A DNA stretch of 64,000 bases. It comes from Paraniabella ginsengisoli (GTDB taxonomy: Bacteria > Bacteroidota > Bacteroidia > Chitinophagales > Chitinophagaceae). The notes below the pieces were generated by a model. It did no database searches and was not told where the DNA came from. It saw nothing but the letters and a program-made list of their open reading frames with translations. Positions 9,997 through 21,520 of this stretch are shown here, piece by piece (the stretch's first letter is position 1; each line of letters starts with the position of its first letter). The stretch is taken from contig NZ_JAKWBL010000004.1 in the NCBI RefSeq assembly GCF_022513635.1, forward strand, positions 1,280,054-1,344,053. The letters are read 5' to 3'. A program made the translations under genes and the position numbers.

Positions 9997-12900
9997 TTGC
10001 CAATGATTTTAAAAGAATTGAAGCCAAGGAAAGCGCTTAACAAGGCCTTTTTAAAAGTAAAACCCAACAGATCCGAAATTGAAGTTTTTAAGGCGAACCT
10101 TATTACTTTACTCAACAGGATCAATGATGCCGAAAGCGAAGAGTTTCATAAAATCCTTGTCATTGATTTTCTTAAAAAACATATTACGATCCCAATCATT
10201 TTGTAAATACAAAAGGGCGCAACGACCTCGTTATTCATAATGGCAATGCGGCTAAAACACCGGTAGGCGTAATTATTGAAGCCAAAAAGCCCACCAACAA
10301 AACTGAAATGCTAACAACCGAAAAGCTGAACAGCAAAGCTTTTCAGGAGTTAGTGCTGTATTATCTAAGAGAAAGAATAATTCATAAAAACCTGGAGATA
10401 AAGCATCTAATTGTTACTAACATTAACGAATGGTTCATTTTTGACGCCACTATTTTTGACAGACTTTTTGCACAAAATAAAACGCTGGTGCAGCAGTTTG
10501 AAGATTTTGAACAAGGTCGTTTGGCTGATACTAAAACAGATTTTTTCTATAAACAAATTGCCGAGCCTTTTATTGCTACTATTACAGCAGAAATAACATT
10601 TACCTATTTTAATCTGCAGGATTATCAGAAGCCACTTAAAAATGCAGACAAGGCCGACGACAATCTATTGATTGCTTTATTCAAACTTTTGTCTCCAGAG
10701 CATTTGCTAAAGCTACCTTTTGCCAATGACAGCAACAGCCTCGACAAGCGCTTTTACAGCGAGCTGTTACATATTATTGGATTAACAGAAACCAAAGAAG
10801 GAAGCAAGAAGCTGATTGGGCGCAACAAACCCGAAGAGCGATATAGTGGAACTATTTTAGAAGATGCCATTATTCATTTAGATAGCAGAGATAAATTAGG
10901 CCGGCTTGAGAAACCTTCACAATTTGGAAACACAACAGCAGAAAGGCTTTTTAGTGTAGGACTGGAGCTTGCCATTACCTGGATTAACAGAATCTTGTTT
11001 TTAAAATTGCTGGAAGCACAGTTAATTAATTATCATAAAGGCAACAAATCGTACGCTTTTTTGAATACAGATAAAGTAAAAAGCTACGACGATCTTGACC
11101 GATTATTTTTTCAGGTACTGGCGCGACGATATGATGAACGTAACGAAGCAATAAAAGCCATTTTTGAAAAGGTTCCTTATTTAAATAGTTCTTTATTTGA
11201 ACCTACCGACTTGGAGCAAACTACTTTGTTCATCAGCAACCTTAGCAACGATGCTGTAATTCCTGTGTTTTCGCAAACTGTTTTAAAAGATCAACAGGGA
11301 AAAAAACGCACCGGGCCATTAGCTACGCTCGAATATCTGTTTGCTTTTTTAAACGCTTACGATTTTAGTAGTGAAGGTGCCGAAGATATACAGGAAGATA
11401 ATAAAACACTCATCAATGCATCGGTACTGGGTTTGATATTTGAAAAAATAAATGGTTATAAAGACGGCTCGTTTTTTACACCGGGTTTTATTACTATGTA
11501 CATGTGCCGCGAAACCATTCGCAAAGCCGTGGTGCAGAAGTTTAACGAAAGCCTCTTAATCCCCGAAGGGGAAATAAAAACAATTGATGACATTTACGGG
11601 CTTATTCCCCACAAAATATCACGGAAACAAGCCAACGACATTGTAAACAGTATTAAGATTTGCGACCCAGCAGTAGGCTCCGGGCATTTTTTGGTATCGG
11701 CGCTTAATGAAATGATTGCCGTAAAAAATGATTTGAAAATACTGGAGGATAAAGAAGGCCGCTCATTGCACCGTTATGACATAGAAGTAGTAAATGACGA
11801 GCTGGCCGTAACCGATGAAGAAGGCGAACTGTTTGAATATAACCCACACAACAAAGAAAGCCAGCGCATACAGGAAACACTTTTTAATGAAAAGCAAACC
11901 ATTATTGAAAACTGCCTTTTTGGTGTGGACATTAACGCCAATTCGGTAAAAATTTGCCGGCTGCGCTTATGGATTGAGCTATTGAAAAATGCCTATTATA
12001 AAAACGCCACCGAGCTGGAAACACTACCCAATATTGACATTAACATTAAATGTGGCAACAGCCTGGTAAGCCGCTTTGCATTGGATGCCGACCTGAAACA
12101 GGCGCTTAAAAAAGTAAATATTCTATTGACAGCTACCGCATAGCCGTTGACACCTACCGCAATGCCGTAAGCAAGGAACAGAAAAGAGAAATGGAACGCC
12201 TGATTGCCGGTATTAAATCAGACTTTAGAAGTGAAATATCTTTAAACGACCCCAAAGTAAAGAAGCTGCAAAAAGCAAGAGGCGAGCTGCTGCAACTAAC
12301 CACTACCCAAAACCTTTTTGAAATAAGCAAAAAAGAAAAAGAAGATTGGAATAAAAAAGTAGCAAAACTAACAGAAGACACCCAAAAACTGGAAACCGAA
12401 ATTGAAGCCATCAAGGCCAACAAGATTTTTGAAAACGCATTTGAATGGCGCTTTGAATTTCCGGAAGTGCTGAACGATGATGGCGATTTTGTGGGCTTTG
12501 ATGTGGTGATTGGGAACCCGCCGTATGGAGTAAAGCTAATTGATAGTGAAAAAGCATATTTGAAAAATATGTTTACGGCAACAAGCGGAGAAGTAGAAAT
12601 CTATACGTTTTTTATCGAACTTGCATTAACTGATTTATTAAAAAAGGACGGTGTGTTTTCATTTATAACTACAAATACAATATACTATCTTGATAAGTTT
12701 GCGCAAATTAGAAAGAAATCGTTCTTAGGCAATCGTATAATTTCTCTTTTAGAATTAGAGAAACAAGTTTTTGCTGATGCCCCAGACATTGTGCCTGCAA
12801 TATACGTTTTGCAAAAAACTGTAATTAGAGAAAACATAATTAAGTTGTATAAATCCAATGAAACTAAAAAAGTTTACGACCTATTTAATTTTGAGGGATT

Positions 12901-13627
12901 TAAATTAAATAATATTGAGCAAACTAAATTCGAAGAAAAAAATGACTTTATTTTTAGTCTTTCAACAAACGAAGCAAAAGAAAATCTATTAAAAAGAATT
13001 TCACAATTAAACACTGTTAAAAATTCATTTAAAGTTGTTTATGGAATAAAAACCGGTGATAATGACAGATTCCTTTCAAAGGAAATCACTGGAACGGAAA
13101 ATTGGAGAAAGTGTGCTTCATCAGCAAAGAATATTAAGAAGTATACAATTGATTGGCAAGGCGATTATTTGAATGTTTGTAATGATTTGGCAGGTTTGAG
13201 CAATATTAATTATGAACAGCCAAAAATACTAATTCAATATATTAGAAAATTGAGCATGCCAGTTAGATTAGTTTGTGCACTCGACTTTCATGGTGAATAT
13301 TATCCTTTGAATAATTTTTCCTTTGTTATTTCTAAACATGAAAATTCTTTAAACGTGCTTTTGGGAATACTAAACTCACGATTTATGAATTGGTATTTCT
13401 CAAATTGTTTTGTGGACTACAACATTAAACCTAAATACATAGAACAACTTCCTTTGCCAACAAAAATCATTTCACCTAATATAGAAGATAAAGTCGCTGA
13501 AATCAATTCGCTGAAATCAAAAAATAAAGAAATTGACACCACCGCCCTCGAATCCCAAATCGACCAGCTCGTTTACCAACTTTACGATTTAACCGAAGAA
13601 GAAATAAAAATTGTAGAAAGCAACTAA
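9997..13627 (+). CDS. Type IIG restriction-modification enzyme (two one-base breaks)
   Basis: A single-chain enzyme of about 1210 residues that both methylates and cuts DNA. After restoring one A near 10180 and one near 12122, the N-terminus has a PD-(D/E)XK nuclease core (Asp in NDLVIHN near residue 75, then VIIEAKKP), a long helical connector, methyltransferase motif I DPAVGSGHF near residue 560 and motif IV NPPYG near 840. The C-terminal part contains a TaqI-like target-recognition region (EYYPLNNFSFV) and ends in a Leu-rich helix. It is Eco57I/BREX-like in layout; no separate methylase, specificity subunit or BREX partner is nearby, so it should be self-sufficient. Confidence 0.9.
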
Positions 13628-13965
13628 TACGATACTGTTTTAATGACTGTCCGTTATTGGGTTTTATTGTCTTTGCGCTTCACTTTACGATCTTTGCGGT
13701 TAATTTTTACCGCAAAGTATTAAAGGAATTTCGCAAAAAGCGCCAAGCATATCCTTCTTATTGTCGTTTGAACCAAATTGCGGGTAGTCCTTATTTTTTT
13801 CATACTTGTAAAAAAAAAAATACTATTCGCTCCCTTTTGATGTCATGAACAAAAAAATCCGGCGGGCATTATGAAACCGCCGGATACATCAACGCTATTG
13901 ATTACCTCATGTGATGTTCTGATTTGGATAATTTAGCATACCAATTTTTTTAAAATCGAGATATA
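13628..13965. other. Intergenic between restriction enzyme and metal locus
   Basis: Convergent gene ends. A 63-residue frame at 13657-13848 has no protein-like features and I reject it. The stretch contains an A10 run (13811-13820) and the terminator described separately. Confidence 0.6.
13851..13885 (-). terminator. Rho-independent terminator of the metal locus
   Basis: On the minus strand, a perfect 9-bp stem (ATCCGGCGG at 13857-13865 pairing with CCGCCGGAT at 13877-13885), an 11-base loop, then a run of T residues (13857-13851). It lies about 80 bases beyond the stop of the AztD-like gene. Confidence 0.8.
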
Positions 13966-15204
13966 CTAATGCGCTTCACTATTTTCAAAACCAAATAATG
14001 CTAATCTTACTGGTTTCGCAGAAACCTTATGCTTTATAACTTTGCCAAAATCCTGAAGACTTATCTGATGCACTTCACCACTTGCAGGCAAAGCAATGTA
14101 GGCAAACCGTTCTGTAGCTTCCAACACAGGTTTATAAGTATCGTTAGTATTAATGGAGCCAATTGCATTTCCTTCTTTCTTTAATGTACCCATCGCCAAA
14201 TCATATATTCGGATTTTGCCATCGGCAGTTAAAATCAAAAGGTTTTTACCAGCATAATCAACCTTACATTGGATGGCATCAGCACCAGTGTACAATCCCG
14301 TCATTTTATTTCCGGCAATATCAATAAGATAAGCACCCTTCGCGGCACTGTATCCTATAAATTTTTTTGCCGTTTCTGCATACAGAATCGTACCAAGACG
14401 TGCAGCTCCAAATCCATCAGGGTTATTGACAAATGTTTGTGTACCGTCCTGAGCAACCACCAATGCTCCGCCTGCAGTATTTGATGCATCAGTGTAAGCG
14501 CCAAAAACTGCATATTGACCATCACTTGCATTGCCATGAATGTTGCCAACTTCTTTAGTAGATGCATGGATCTCACTACCATTTTTATTGATGATCTTTA
14601 CCCTTGTAGGAGACTTGCCTGCAGCCGACGACCATGTTACAGCATAATTCCCATTAGTGAATTGAGCCATAGCGCCATGATGTGGAACAAGACCTGCATT
14701 TACGATTTTGAATTTAGCACCGGGTGTGTTGAAGTCCGCATCATTACCCACACTAAGTGTGCCGTCACCATCGTTGAAGATGAGTGTCTCGCGGCCTTTG
14801 CTTTTAAAATGAGTTGGTTTCAATCCGGTTGCAGTGATAGATGCCCACTTGGGTTCGCCAGCAATATCTATATGATCGTCATGCGAAAGTAATCCGTTAT
14901 CGAAAACCTCCACAAGATTGTTAGTGCCATACAATACTGCAGCATAACGACCAGAAGCAGTAGGATATAAATTAGCCAGCGGATATTTAGCATTAAAAGA
15001 AGTTGTTTTCGCATCAAAGGGTTGCAAAAAGGTAATCGTGGTGCTGGTTTCATCGCTTACCAGCAATCTCACAAATCTATGCTCTATGCTTTGGTCTTCT
15101 TCTTTAGGCGGAGCAATCATATCATCGTTTTTGTTACATGCTGTTATAAGTGATAACATAAATACAGCCATGCTGGCTTTCTTTAAAATTTTTCTTGTTG
15201 TCAT
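13966..15204 (-). CDS. AztD-like zinc-binding beta-propeller lipoprotein
   Basis: I start at ATG 15204 (MTTRKILKKAS), giving a signal peptide with lipobox ITAC; the longer frame adds 18 unlikely residues. The mature part reads as a seven-bladed propeller with the metallochaperone AztD signature: LSHDDHIDI, EPKWASITATGLKPTHF, a FNDGDGTLSV stretch, LVPHHGAMA and NIHGNASDG. In AztD the His clusters bind zinc and hand it to a solute-binding protein. Here it is the last gene of a locus with a TonB receptor and His-rich lipoproteins, so it probably acts on the outer face of an envelope membrane. Confidence 0.8.
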   Translation of the reverse strand: MTTRKILKKASMAVFMLSLITACNKNDDMIAPPKEEDQSIEHRFVRLLVSDETSTTITFLQPFDAKTTSFNAKYPLANLYPTASGRYAAVLYGTNNLVEVFDNGLLSHDDHIDIAGEPKWASITATGLKPTHFKSKGRETLIFNDGDGTLSVGNDADFNTPGAKFKIVNAGLVPHHGAMAQFTNGNYAVTWSSAAGKSPTRVKIINKNGSEIHASTKEVGNIHGNASDGQYAVFGAYTDASNTAGGALVVAQDGTQTFVNNPDGFGAARLGTILYAETAKKFIGYSAAKGAYLIDIAGNKMTGLYTGADAIQCKVDYAGKNLLILTADGKIRIYDLAMGTLKKEGNAIGSINTNDTYKPVLEATERFAYIALPASGEVHQISLQDFGKVIKHKVSAKPVRLALFGFENSEAH

Positions 15205-15327
15205 GATTGGTTTTCTTGTTTTTTGATTGTGTGGTTGTTTAAGCTTATTTTTTACCACATAGAGATATAGGCTTTATGCTAACAGGAAACAAAGACACAT
15301 ATAAGTTTTATTTGCCAGAAGCTATGT

Positions 15328-15342
15328 TCCGCCATCGGCGGA
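15328..15342. repeat. Short inverted repeat related to the palindrome at 122
   Basis: TCCGCC, a three-base spacer, then GGCGGA. The same arms form the palindrome at 122-137. Both lie in intergenic AT-rich DNA. It may be a small dispersed intergenic repeat or part of an mRNA hairpin upstream of the AztD-like gene. Confidence 0.4.
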
Positions 15343-15426
15343 TGCTATATATCCTTAAATAAAGTAAAAGCTATGATCCTATGTGGTTTATTTAAAAGTC
15401 TAAACAAGGTTTAATTATAATCCCAT

Positions 15427-16137
15427 TTATTTATCAAAATGTTCTTCAAATTCTCTTTCTTTTCCTGCCTGGTCTTTTACCAACAGATGTACATGGTAAT
15501 GCCCTGCAGGTACATCAGTGAGTGAGAAGTGTTGGTGAAGATTGAATGTGGTGTTGCCAACATAGCTGCCAGTTATGGCGTATTCTTTTTCAAAATTGCC
15601 TCCATGAATTTCCAGGGTTAGCTCTGCTATTTTATTAGATGCTGTAATAGTTCCTTCTACATGTAATTCGTTTTTCGCGCTTTCGTATACAACTTCGTAA
15701 TTAGTGATGGAAGGAATGGTGGGATCTACTATGATATCTAAGTCGGATTCTACTTCAGCAACGTTTCCGTTTTTATCTGTCACAGCGATATGAACATGAT
15801 ACTCGCCTACGGCGGCATCTGTAGGTATATCAATATGCTCATGAAATTCGGCGTTTTTAGTACCTGCATATTTATCGGTATAAATTTTGTCAAATGTCCA
15901 GCCGGTACCACTTTCGGGGTGTATTTCTACTTTAATACTTGCGATGGTTCCGGGTGCTACAATGTCACCTTCAATATGTATATCAGTACCGGGATAAGCT
16001 TTTTTATTATTATCGGCTCCCACTTCTAAATCAGTAATAGTGGGCTTTGCTACTACATCTTCTTTATTACAAGCGGTTATACCAACAATTAGCAATAAGG
16101 CGATACTTAGTTTGCGTAAAACGTTTTTTGTTTTCAT
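15427..16137 (-). CDS. Lipoprotein with two DUF4625 domains
   Basis: A 236-residue lipoprotein (lipobox ITAC) with two tandem DUF4625 units of an immunoglobulin-like fold, residues about 30-135 and 140-233. Each unit ends with a His-rich strand: GEYHVHIAV in the first and GHYHVHLLV in the second, with further His in EFHEHID and LHQHFS. Alternating His on beta-strands suggest metal binding. It sits between its single-domain paralogue and the AztD-like gene, in the same orientation as the TonB receptor. Confidence 0.85.
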   Translation of the reverse strand: MKTKNVLRKLSIALLLIVGITACNKEDVVAKPTITDLEVGADNNKKAYPGTDIHIEGDIVAPGTIASIKVEIHPESGTGWTFDKIYTDKYAGTKNAEFHEHIDIPTDAAVGEYHVHIAVTDKNGNVAEVESDLDIIVDPTIPSITNYEVVYESAKNELHVEGTITASNKIAELTLEIHGGNFEKEYAITGSYVGNTTFNLHQHFSLTDVPAGHYHVHLLVKDQAGKEREFEEHFDK

Positions 16138-16207
16138 GATAGTCGATTTTTAAAATGTTTCTTTTAAAATGAAGTTTTCTGATAGCGTAGATATTTCATG
16201 TGATCAG

Positions 16208-16699
16208 TTATTTAATTTTTATACTTAACCCCTTGATGGTTTGCCAACCTTCTTTATCTGTTATACGAATCAGGAAATGATAATCACCGGGGTCAATGTC
16301 TGCAGGAATTTCTATTTCTTGCTGCGCAACATATTTTGTTTGTCCCGCTGGTACAGATATAGATTTTATAAGTACTAAAGGATTAACTGGTGTTTGCACT
16401 GGATTAAGACTACAGTCGTTTACTTCTGTGCTATGTGAATGATGGTCGAAATTGTGGTGAATGTCAACGTTTAAAGAACCCAACTCCTTGTTATCGCTGA
16501 CATGGATCATTGCGATAAACTTTTGTCCACGCTGTATTTCACTACATTGTTTGGGAAAGGAATTACTTGCACTTACATCAATTGATGGATATTCTGTATC
16601 TACAATACTGCTGTCTTTTTTTGAACAAGAGGCTATTGCTGCAAGCGCCACGCTTGCGACTAGCCAATTTTTAATCCATTGTTTTCGTTTCATTGTCAT
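16208..16699 (-). CDS. Lipoprotein with one DUF4625 domain
   Basis: A 163-residue lipoprotein (lipobox IASC) with one DUF4625 domain. The central HHNFDHHSHS stretch holds five His within ten residues, a likely metal-binding loop, and the C-terminal GDYHFLIRITD strand matches the repeats of the neighbouring two-domain protein. It lies 29 bases downstream of the TonB receptor gene, so it belongs to the same operon. Confidence 0.85.
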   Translation of the reverse strand: MTMKRKQWIKNWLVASVALAAIASCSKKDSSIVDTEYPSIDVSASNSFPKQCSEIQRGQKFIAMIHVSDNKELGSLNVDIHHNFDHHSHSTEVNDCSLNPVQTPVNPLVLIKSISVPAGQTKYVAQQEIEIPADIDPGDYHFLIRITDKEGWQTIKGLSIKIK

Positions 16700-16728
16700 A
16701 TTTTTTTATTGTTATTTGTGTTTAAAAT

Positions 16729-19136
16729 TTAGTTTTCCGTTATATGGGATTTTGAAAAATGGAAAGGGATTTTTAATGATAGTACCAGATTTCTACCTTG
16801 CTCTGGTAAGCCTATAAGTCGATAAAAACTTGTGTGGTTGAGATATTTTGTATCAAACAGGTTTTGCACTTGTAGGCTCAACTGTATATTATTATTTTGA
16901 AATGGAAAGCTGGTGCCAGCCTGCACATTCACGAGAGAATAGCCTTCTGTTTTCTTTTCTGGGGGTACGATATTATTTTGAGTTGCTGTAATTCTATAGT
17001 CAACTGATAAATAGGTATGATGTAACACACCGGTATGTATAGGTTTGTAAGTAATATTGAATAGCGCTGAAGCTGGTGGAGAAAAAGGTAGAGTATACCC
17101 AGTCTTGTCGCCTGACAACTGTTTTGCGTAGATGTATTCACCCAGCATTTCGGCACTTAGGTTTTCCCATGGCTGATATTTTACTTGCAATTCGCCTCCG
17201 TACCTGATTACGCGCGCCTGCGAATATTCAAAAACCTGGTTGCCTGCTCCATAGAAATAGTCATGATCGGATGTAGGATTTAAGTATATATAGTTTGGGA
17301 AATAGTTGAAGAATGGACTTGCTTCTGCGCGTAATTTTGTTGAGGAGAAAACGACGCCCAGATCTGCCTGATAGGATTCTTCGGGACTTAAATTGGGATT
17401 GCCTTTTTCATAACTGAAATAGTGGTAATTGACACCATTGGCGCTAAGCTCTTTGGCAATCGGCGCTCTAAAACTTTTTCCTATGTTCGCCTTAAGTTCC
17501 CATTGCGATATATTATAATTAAGTCCTACAGAACCAGTCAGGCTGTTAAAACTTCTATTCATGTTATCAGCACGTACCAGGTAACTTGGTGCTCCATTTT
17601 CTGATGATGGAGACTGAAACCAATCTTCATAGCGATACAAGTTCAAATCAATATGGTCGTAACGTACAGCACCGTGTAACAGCAACCTGTCACTGATCCA
17701 CAATTTATCATATACATATGCGCCTAAACTTTTTTGATCGAAAGCCGGAACCAGGAAACTCCAACCATTTATATTATTATTTTGAATTTCAGCATTCATG
17801 CCTAACTGCAATTCATGGTTGCCTAGTTGGAATGCATCTTTTGCATTAAGAGAATAGACATTTTTATCAAATTCACGTTCCAGGTTTTTCGGAATATTCA
17901 AAGAATCGGGATAAATGGCTGGCATGTAGCCATGATTCACATAATTATTATACTCCTGCCTGAAGTTGTTTTGAAATCCGCTTTCTATTTCTAACTGATG
18001 ATTAGCCAACCGGATTTCGGTATGATTAATTACTTTAAAATGATTTACTTTTTGAAATGGTGTTTGTATATCTCTGCTACTGCGATCATGTAAAGCAGCA
18101 TCTACTCTGCGTGGTTCCAGGCCATGTGCATTAGCGAAAAAACCGCTTTTGGAATAGGTGTTGCTTACATAAAAAGTTGATCTGAATGTATCACCTAAAT
18201 ATCCTGTGCTAAAGTGTAATCCGGTTTCGCGGCCTGCTGTATTGCGTAAATAATTTTGGTGAAGGTCTACTGCAAAATCATATACATAAAGTCTGTCAGT
18301 TGGAACTTTATAGTCTCCATAATCCTGCAATGTAAACCTGCCAGTTGCAAACCATTTGTTAGTTCTTTTAAAAAGATTGACAGAAGTGCCGAGCAGCGCA
18401 TTATTGGTTTTCCCAATCAGGTTTATATCACCTCCAAAACTATGTGGAGCAGGTGGAGGCGGCCGTTTAATGTTGATGGCACCGCCAATAGCATCTGAAC
18501 CAAAAACAAATGAAGCGGGGCCTTTAAGAATTTCTACTTCGTCTACCGAAAACTGATCTATTTCAAGACCGTGATCAGCACCCCACTGCTGACCTTCATG
18601 CTTTATTCCTTTATCCAATACTATTACGCGGTTAAACCCCAAACCTCTTATCAGCGGTTTAGATTGTCCCGATCCGATACCGATCGTTTTTACACCCGGT
18701 AATCTTTGCAAACTTTGCATCAGGCTACCGCCCAGGTGTTGCTGTATAAATCCACGCTTAACAACTTCAAGGTTAAGGGATTCTTCTTTTTTCTTTTTGC
18801 AATTGAATTGCTTTGCACTTTAACCTCTTGTAACGTATGACTTTCCGGATGCAGCCTAACGATAAGCGACACATCATGATCTTTAACAGACGCTGTCCTC
18901 GTAACTGTTTTGTATCCGGCAAGCGATACTATAATTTTATAATCGCCTGCATTGACATTTTTAAAAATGTATCGTCCGTTTGAGTCGCTCACCGCGGTTT
19001 TGCTATTTTGCAATGTCACAATTGCACCACTCACTGGTATATTATAATCATCTGAAACCGTCACAATAACCTGATGTAATTGTGCGCTGGCCCAACTGCA
19101 CGCAAGCATGCAGCAGAGCATAAGAATAAACTTCAT
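16729..19136 (-). CDS. TonB-dependent receptor, probable metal uptake (one-base break)
   Basis: About 802 residues after restoring one A near 18795 (AGAAAAAAGAAGAA run on the minus strand). Signal peptide ending in ASA, a carboxypeptidase-regulatory-like domain (residues 20-95), then the plug (LQRLPGVKTIGIGSGQSKPLIRG region, EILKGPASFVFGSDAIGGAI) and a 22-strand-type barrel ending with F near the C-terminus. A His-Gly-rich substrate is suggested by neighbours only. It is the central transporter of the locus with two DUF4625 lipoproteins and the AztD-like protein. Confidence 0.92.
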
Positions 19137-19227
19137 ATGTAAATAAGGAACGTGGTATTACACGAATACTTAACTAATTACTATTAGCTGTTATATAAAA
19201 AAGAGAGGAGAGCGCTTGTTATATTTT

Positions 19228-19530
19228 TTAAGCAAGTGAAGGCGGGCCTCTGCTTGTGGAAGCCTGTAGACACAGGTCATCAACTATCGTTATGTAATAG
19301 CTGTTGTATGTGAAAATTTGATAAGGTAGCGAAGCGATTTCAATAACGGAAATTTCTGGTGTTCCTCCAATATTTCTATTAACTATATGATCGCATATAG
19401 AGCAACTGCTTTCGTTGCTTACAAACTTTTTAATACCAGTTTCAGTAACTGAATGGTTGGTTTTATGATGATGATGAAAAGCCTGAATATAGAATGAGAA
19501 GGATAACAGCAATAAGCATATTAATGCCAT
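19228..19530 (-). CDS. Small His-rich secreted protein
   Basis: I use ATG 19530, which gives a clean signal peptide (MALICLLLLSFSFYIQA); a longer frame to 19614 exists. The mature part begins FHHHHKTNHS, carries a CSICDH motif, and ends SRGPPSL. Small proteins with an early His run, a CxxC motif and a terminal RGPP are common beside metal transporters in Bacteroidetes. It is upstream of the TonB receptor by about 90 bases on the same strand and may be a periplasmic metal sensor or scavenger. Confidence 0.7.
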   Translation of the reverse strand: MALICLLLLSFSFYIQAFHHHHKTNHSVTETGIKKFVSNESSCSICDHIVNRNIGGTPEISVIEIASLPYQIFTYNSYYITIVDDLCLQASTSRGPPSLA

Positions 19531-19854
19531 TGATCTTTTAAAGCCGATGGAGCTATATGTTTCCTTTATTTTCAAAATCGCAACAAAGTTGCATATTTGT
19601 ATTTGATTTACCAAAAGAAATGCTAGAAAAGACGTCAGATATTTTTTATAGTATAGGCAATTTTTAAAGGTGTGAAATGATGAATTGAAAAAAGCCTATT
19701 AGTCTTAATTTTGAAATGTGCATCTGCTAACAATTTTTGCTACTGCTGCCATTTAAAGCTCCTAAATATTTCAACAAATGTTAGATACCATTTCAATACA
19801 TCTCAACAAAGGATATCTCAGGAAAAGTATAGCTGATATGAAAAAGATCAGAAA
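19531..19854. other. Divergent intergenic region upstream of the metal locus
   Basis: AT-rich DNA between the His-rich protein gene and a small plus-strand frame. It should contain the promoter and any metal-responsive operator of the minus-strand locus. I could not identify a Zur/Fur-type palindrome by eye. Confidence 0.4.
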
Positions 19855-20016
19855 ATGATTGACCTCCCCATATTTGCTTCTTTAAAAACCGCCGTAGAAA
19901 AATGCCTTGTCGCTCATCCAAACCTTACTATACAGGATATTAAATTCGAAGATGCTGTTGCTGAATCAACACCAGACATGATAGAAGCTACCATATATTT
20001 TAAACTTATCTCCTAA
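19855..20016 (+). CDS. Possible small protein (53 residues)
   Basis: A frame starting MIDLPIFASLKTAVEK and ending FKLIS. The codon pattern looks protein-like and includes an amphipathic first helix. It has no recognised domain and no clear ribosome-binding site, and it faces the fatty-acid-hydroxylase gene tail to tail with an 7-base gap. It could also be a fragment. Confidence 0.35.
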   Translation: MIDLPIFASLKTAVEKCLVAHPNLTIQDIKFEDAVAESTPDMIEATIYFKLIS

Positions 20017-20023
20017 GCATACA

Positions 20024-21235
20024 TTATTTGCTATACAACAGGCGTGTGTAAAATCGCTTAATGTCGCTGTAGTATATGATTGCTATTATGATACTTGAAA
20101 TGAACCAGGTTGCGGTATAGGAGGAGGGGTAAAAATAGTACAGTAAAAAAAACAAAAGACAACCTCTGGCTATTTCGAGATATGATATCCAACGTCTTTG
20201 GTCTAAAATGGCACCGCAATTAACCAGGCTTATTATTATAAAGCAGCTAAATAGGACCAGTGAATTTATTGAAAAGTATTGTTCAAATAGTAGAACTGCA
20301 AAAAGAGTAAATATTGATATCGCAGACTGTATGCTAACATAATAACGTATTGCTTTTGTAGGTGGCGATTTTTCTTTTCTGAATTTTAAAAATTTACGCT
20401 CCAACACAGCTCGATACCTGGGGTCCAGTTCATCAGGTTTTCCAAATAGGACGCGCCATTTTTGTTTAAAACTTTTAGCATAAATGAAATTCATTGCTAT
20501 TTCCAGAATAAAATGAAAATGCTGCCAGAGAAAGCTATGACTGTCGAGTGGCTTGGTAAGTCCATAAGCGATTTTCACATTGCTGTCTTCTTTCGCAAAC
20601 GTGCCAAATAACTTGTCCCAGACGATTAACACATCGCCATAATTTTTATCAAGGTATTGTGGATTAGATGCATGGTGAATACCGTGATGAGTGGGTGTTA
20701 CGAGGATTTTTTCGAACCAACCCCATTTGCCTAATGCCTGCGTGTGAATGAAAAATGGATAAAGGCCATGAACCATTAATAAGGCGGATATCATAAGTGG
20801 CGGAAAGCCAAGCAGTGGTAATACAGCCCAAAACAAGCTTCGCACGACGGCCTGAAATACCGTGATTCGCGCTGACACAGTGTAATTCTTCGCTTTGATG
20901 ATGTACAACATGAACTGCCCAAAAAACGTTGATCTCGTGAGCGAAGCGATGATACCAATACCAGACAAGGTCTGTTGCCACGAAAAGGAGCATCCACGTA
21001 AATACTGTAGCCTTTATGTGGAACAAAGCAAAATGTTCGTGTATGTATGAAAAAAATAAAAGAATAATCCTGTCGTAAACAGGTCAAGCAGTCGCTCCGC
21101 AATGCCAACATTTATATTAGCCACGGATTCGGCATACTGAAAAAAATTCTTCCCACTTTTTTTAGAATATAAATACTCCCAGGCTATAAAAAATAAAAAC
21201 AAGGGAACTGCAAGGGCAATAAAATTCAAATGCAT
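20024..21235 (-). CDS. Fatty acid hydroxylase / sterol desaturase family membrane enzyme (frame breaks)
   Basis: About 403 residues when three frames are joined: a T is missing in a T7 run near 21070, and a second shift (net two bases lost or one gained) lies near 20895. The di-iron His boxes are all present: HRFAH, HVVHHQSE and THHGIHH. Multiple helices flank them, and a C-terminal extra membrane part (GAILDQRRW, then a long hydrophobic helix) resembles alkylglycerol monooxygenase-type members rather than short carotenoid hydroxylases. It hydroxylates or desaturates a lipid in the membrane. The start faces operator-like sites shared with the TauE gene. Confidence 0.85.
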
Positions 21236-21251
21236 GATGTCGATATTTTAT

Positions 21252-21265
21252 TTAGTGGACTAATC
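21252..21265. promoter_or_regulatory. Operator-like site A (TTAGTGGACTAATC)
   Basis: TTAGTGGACTAATC lies 17 bases upstream of the hydroxylase start. It contains the TAGTGGACTA core that recurs as half sites at 21382-21408 and 22851-22873. The spacing suggests transcription control of the minus-strand gene. Confidence 0.45.
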
Positions 21266-21381
21266 AGAGACATTTTCTATACTATAAGGATTGTCAAAAT
21301 GATTACTAATTCCTGCTAACAAAATAGATTCTTCTGGAACTAAAAGATATTTTGACCATTAGAAACAGTAAAAGTAATATA

Positions 21382-21408
21382 TTTGTCCACTAAAATGATA
21401 GACTAATG
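21382..21408. promoter_or_regulatory. Operator-like site B upstream of the TauE gene
   Basis: Inverted half sites GTCCACTA and TAGACTAA separated by seven bases (AAATGA region), matching the arms of site C. A plausible promoter follows and the TauE start is 113 bases downstream. Confidence 0.5.
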
Positions 21409-21520
21409 TTTTTTTATACTTGATTAGTGTAATGTTGGAGGTGAGTAAATGGTTTAAAGAATTTTAGAAAAGTGCGAAGGCATTTAATCTTAAAAAGAGA
21501 AAAGATTTAATAAAGTGATT

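Noticed and set aside
13657..13848. Small gene after the restriction enzyme
   Set aside because: No start context, biased composition and an A10 run inside; it looks like chance.
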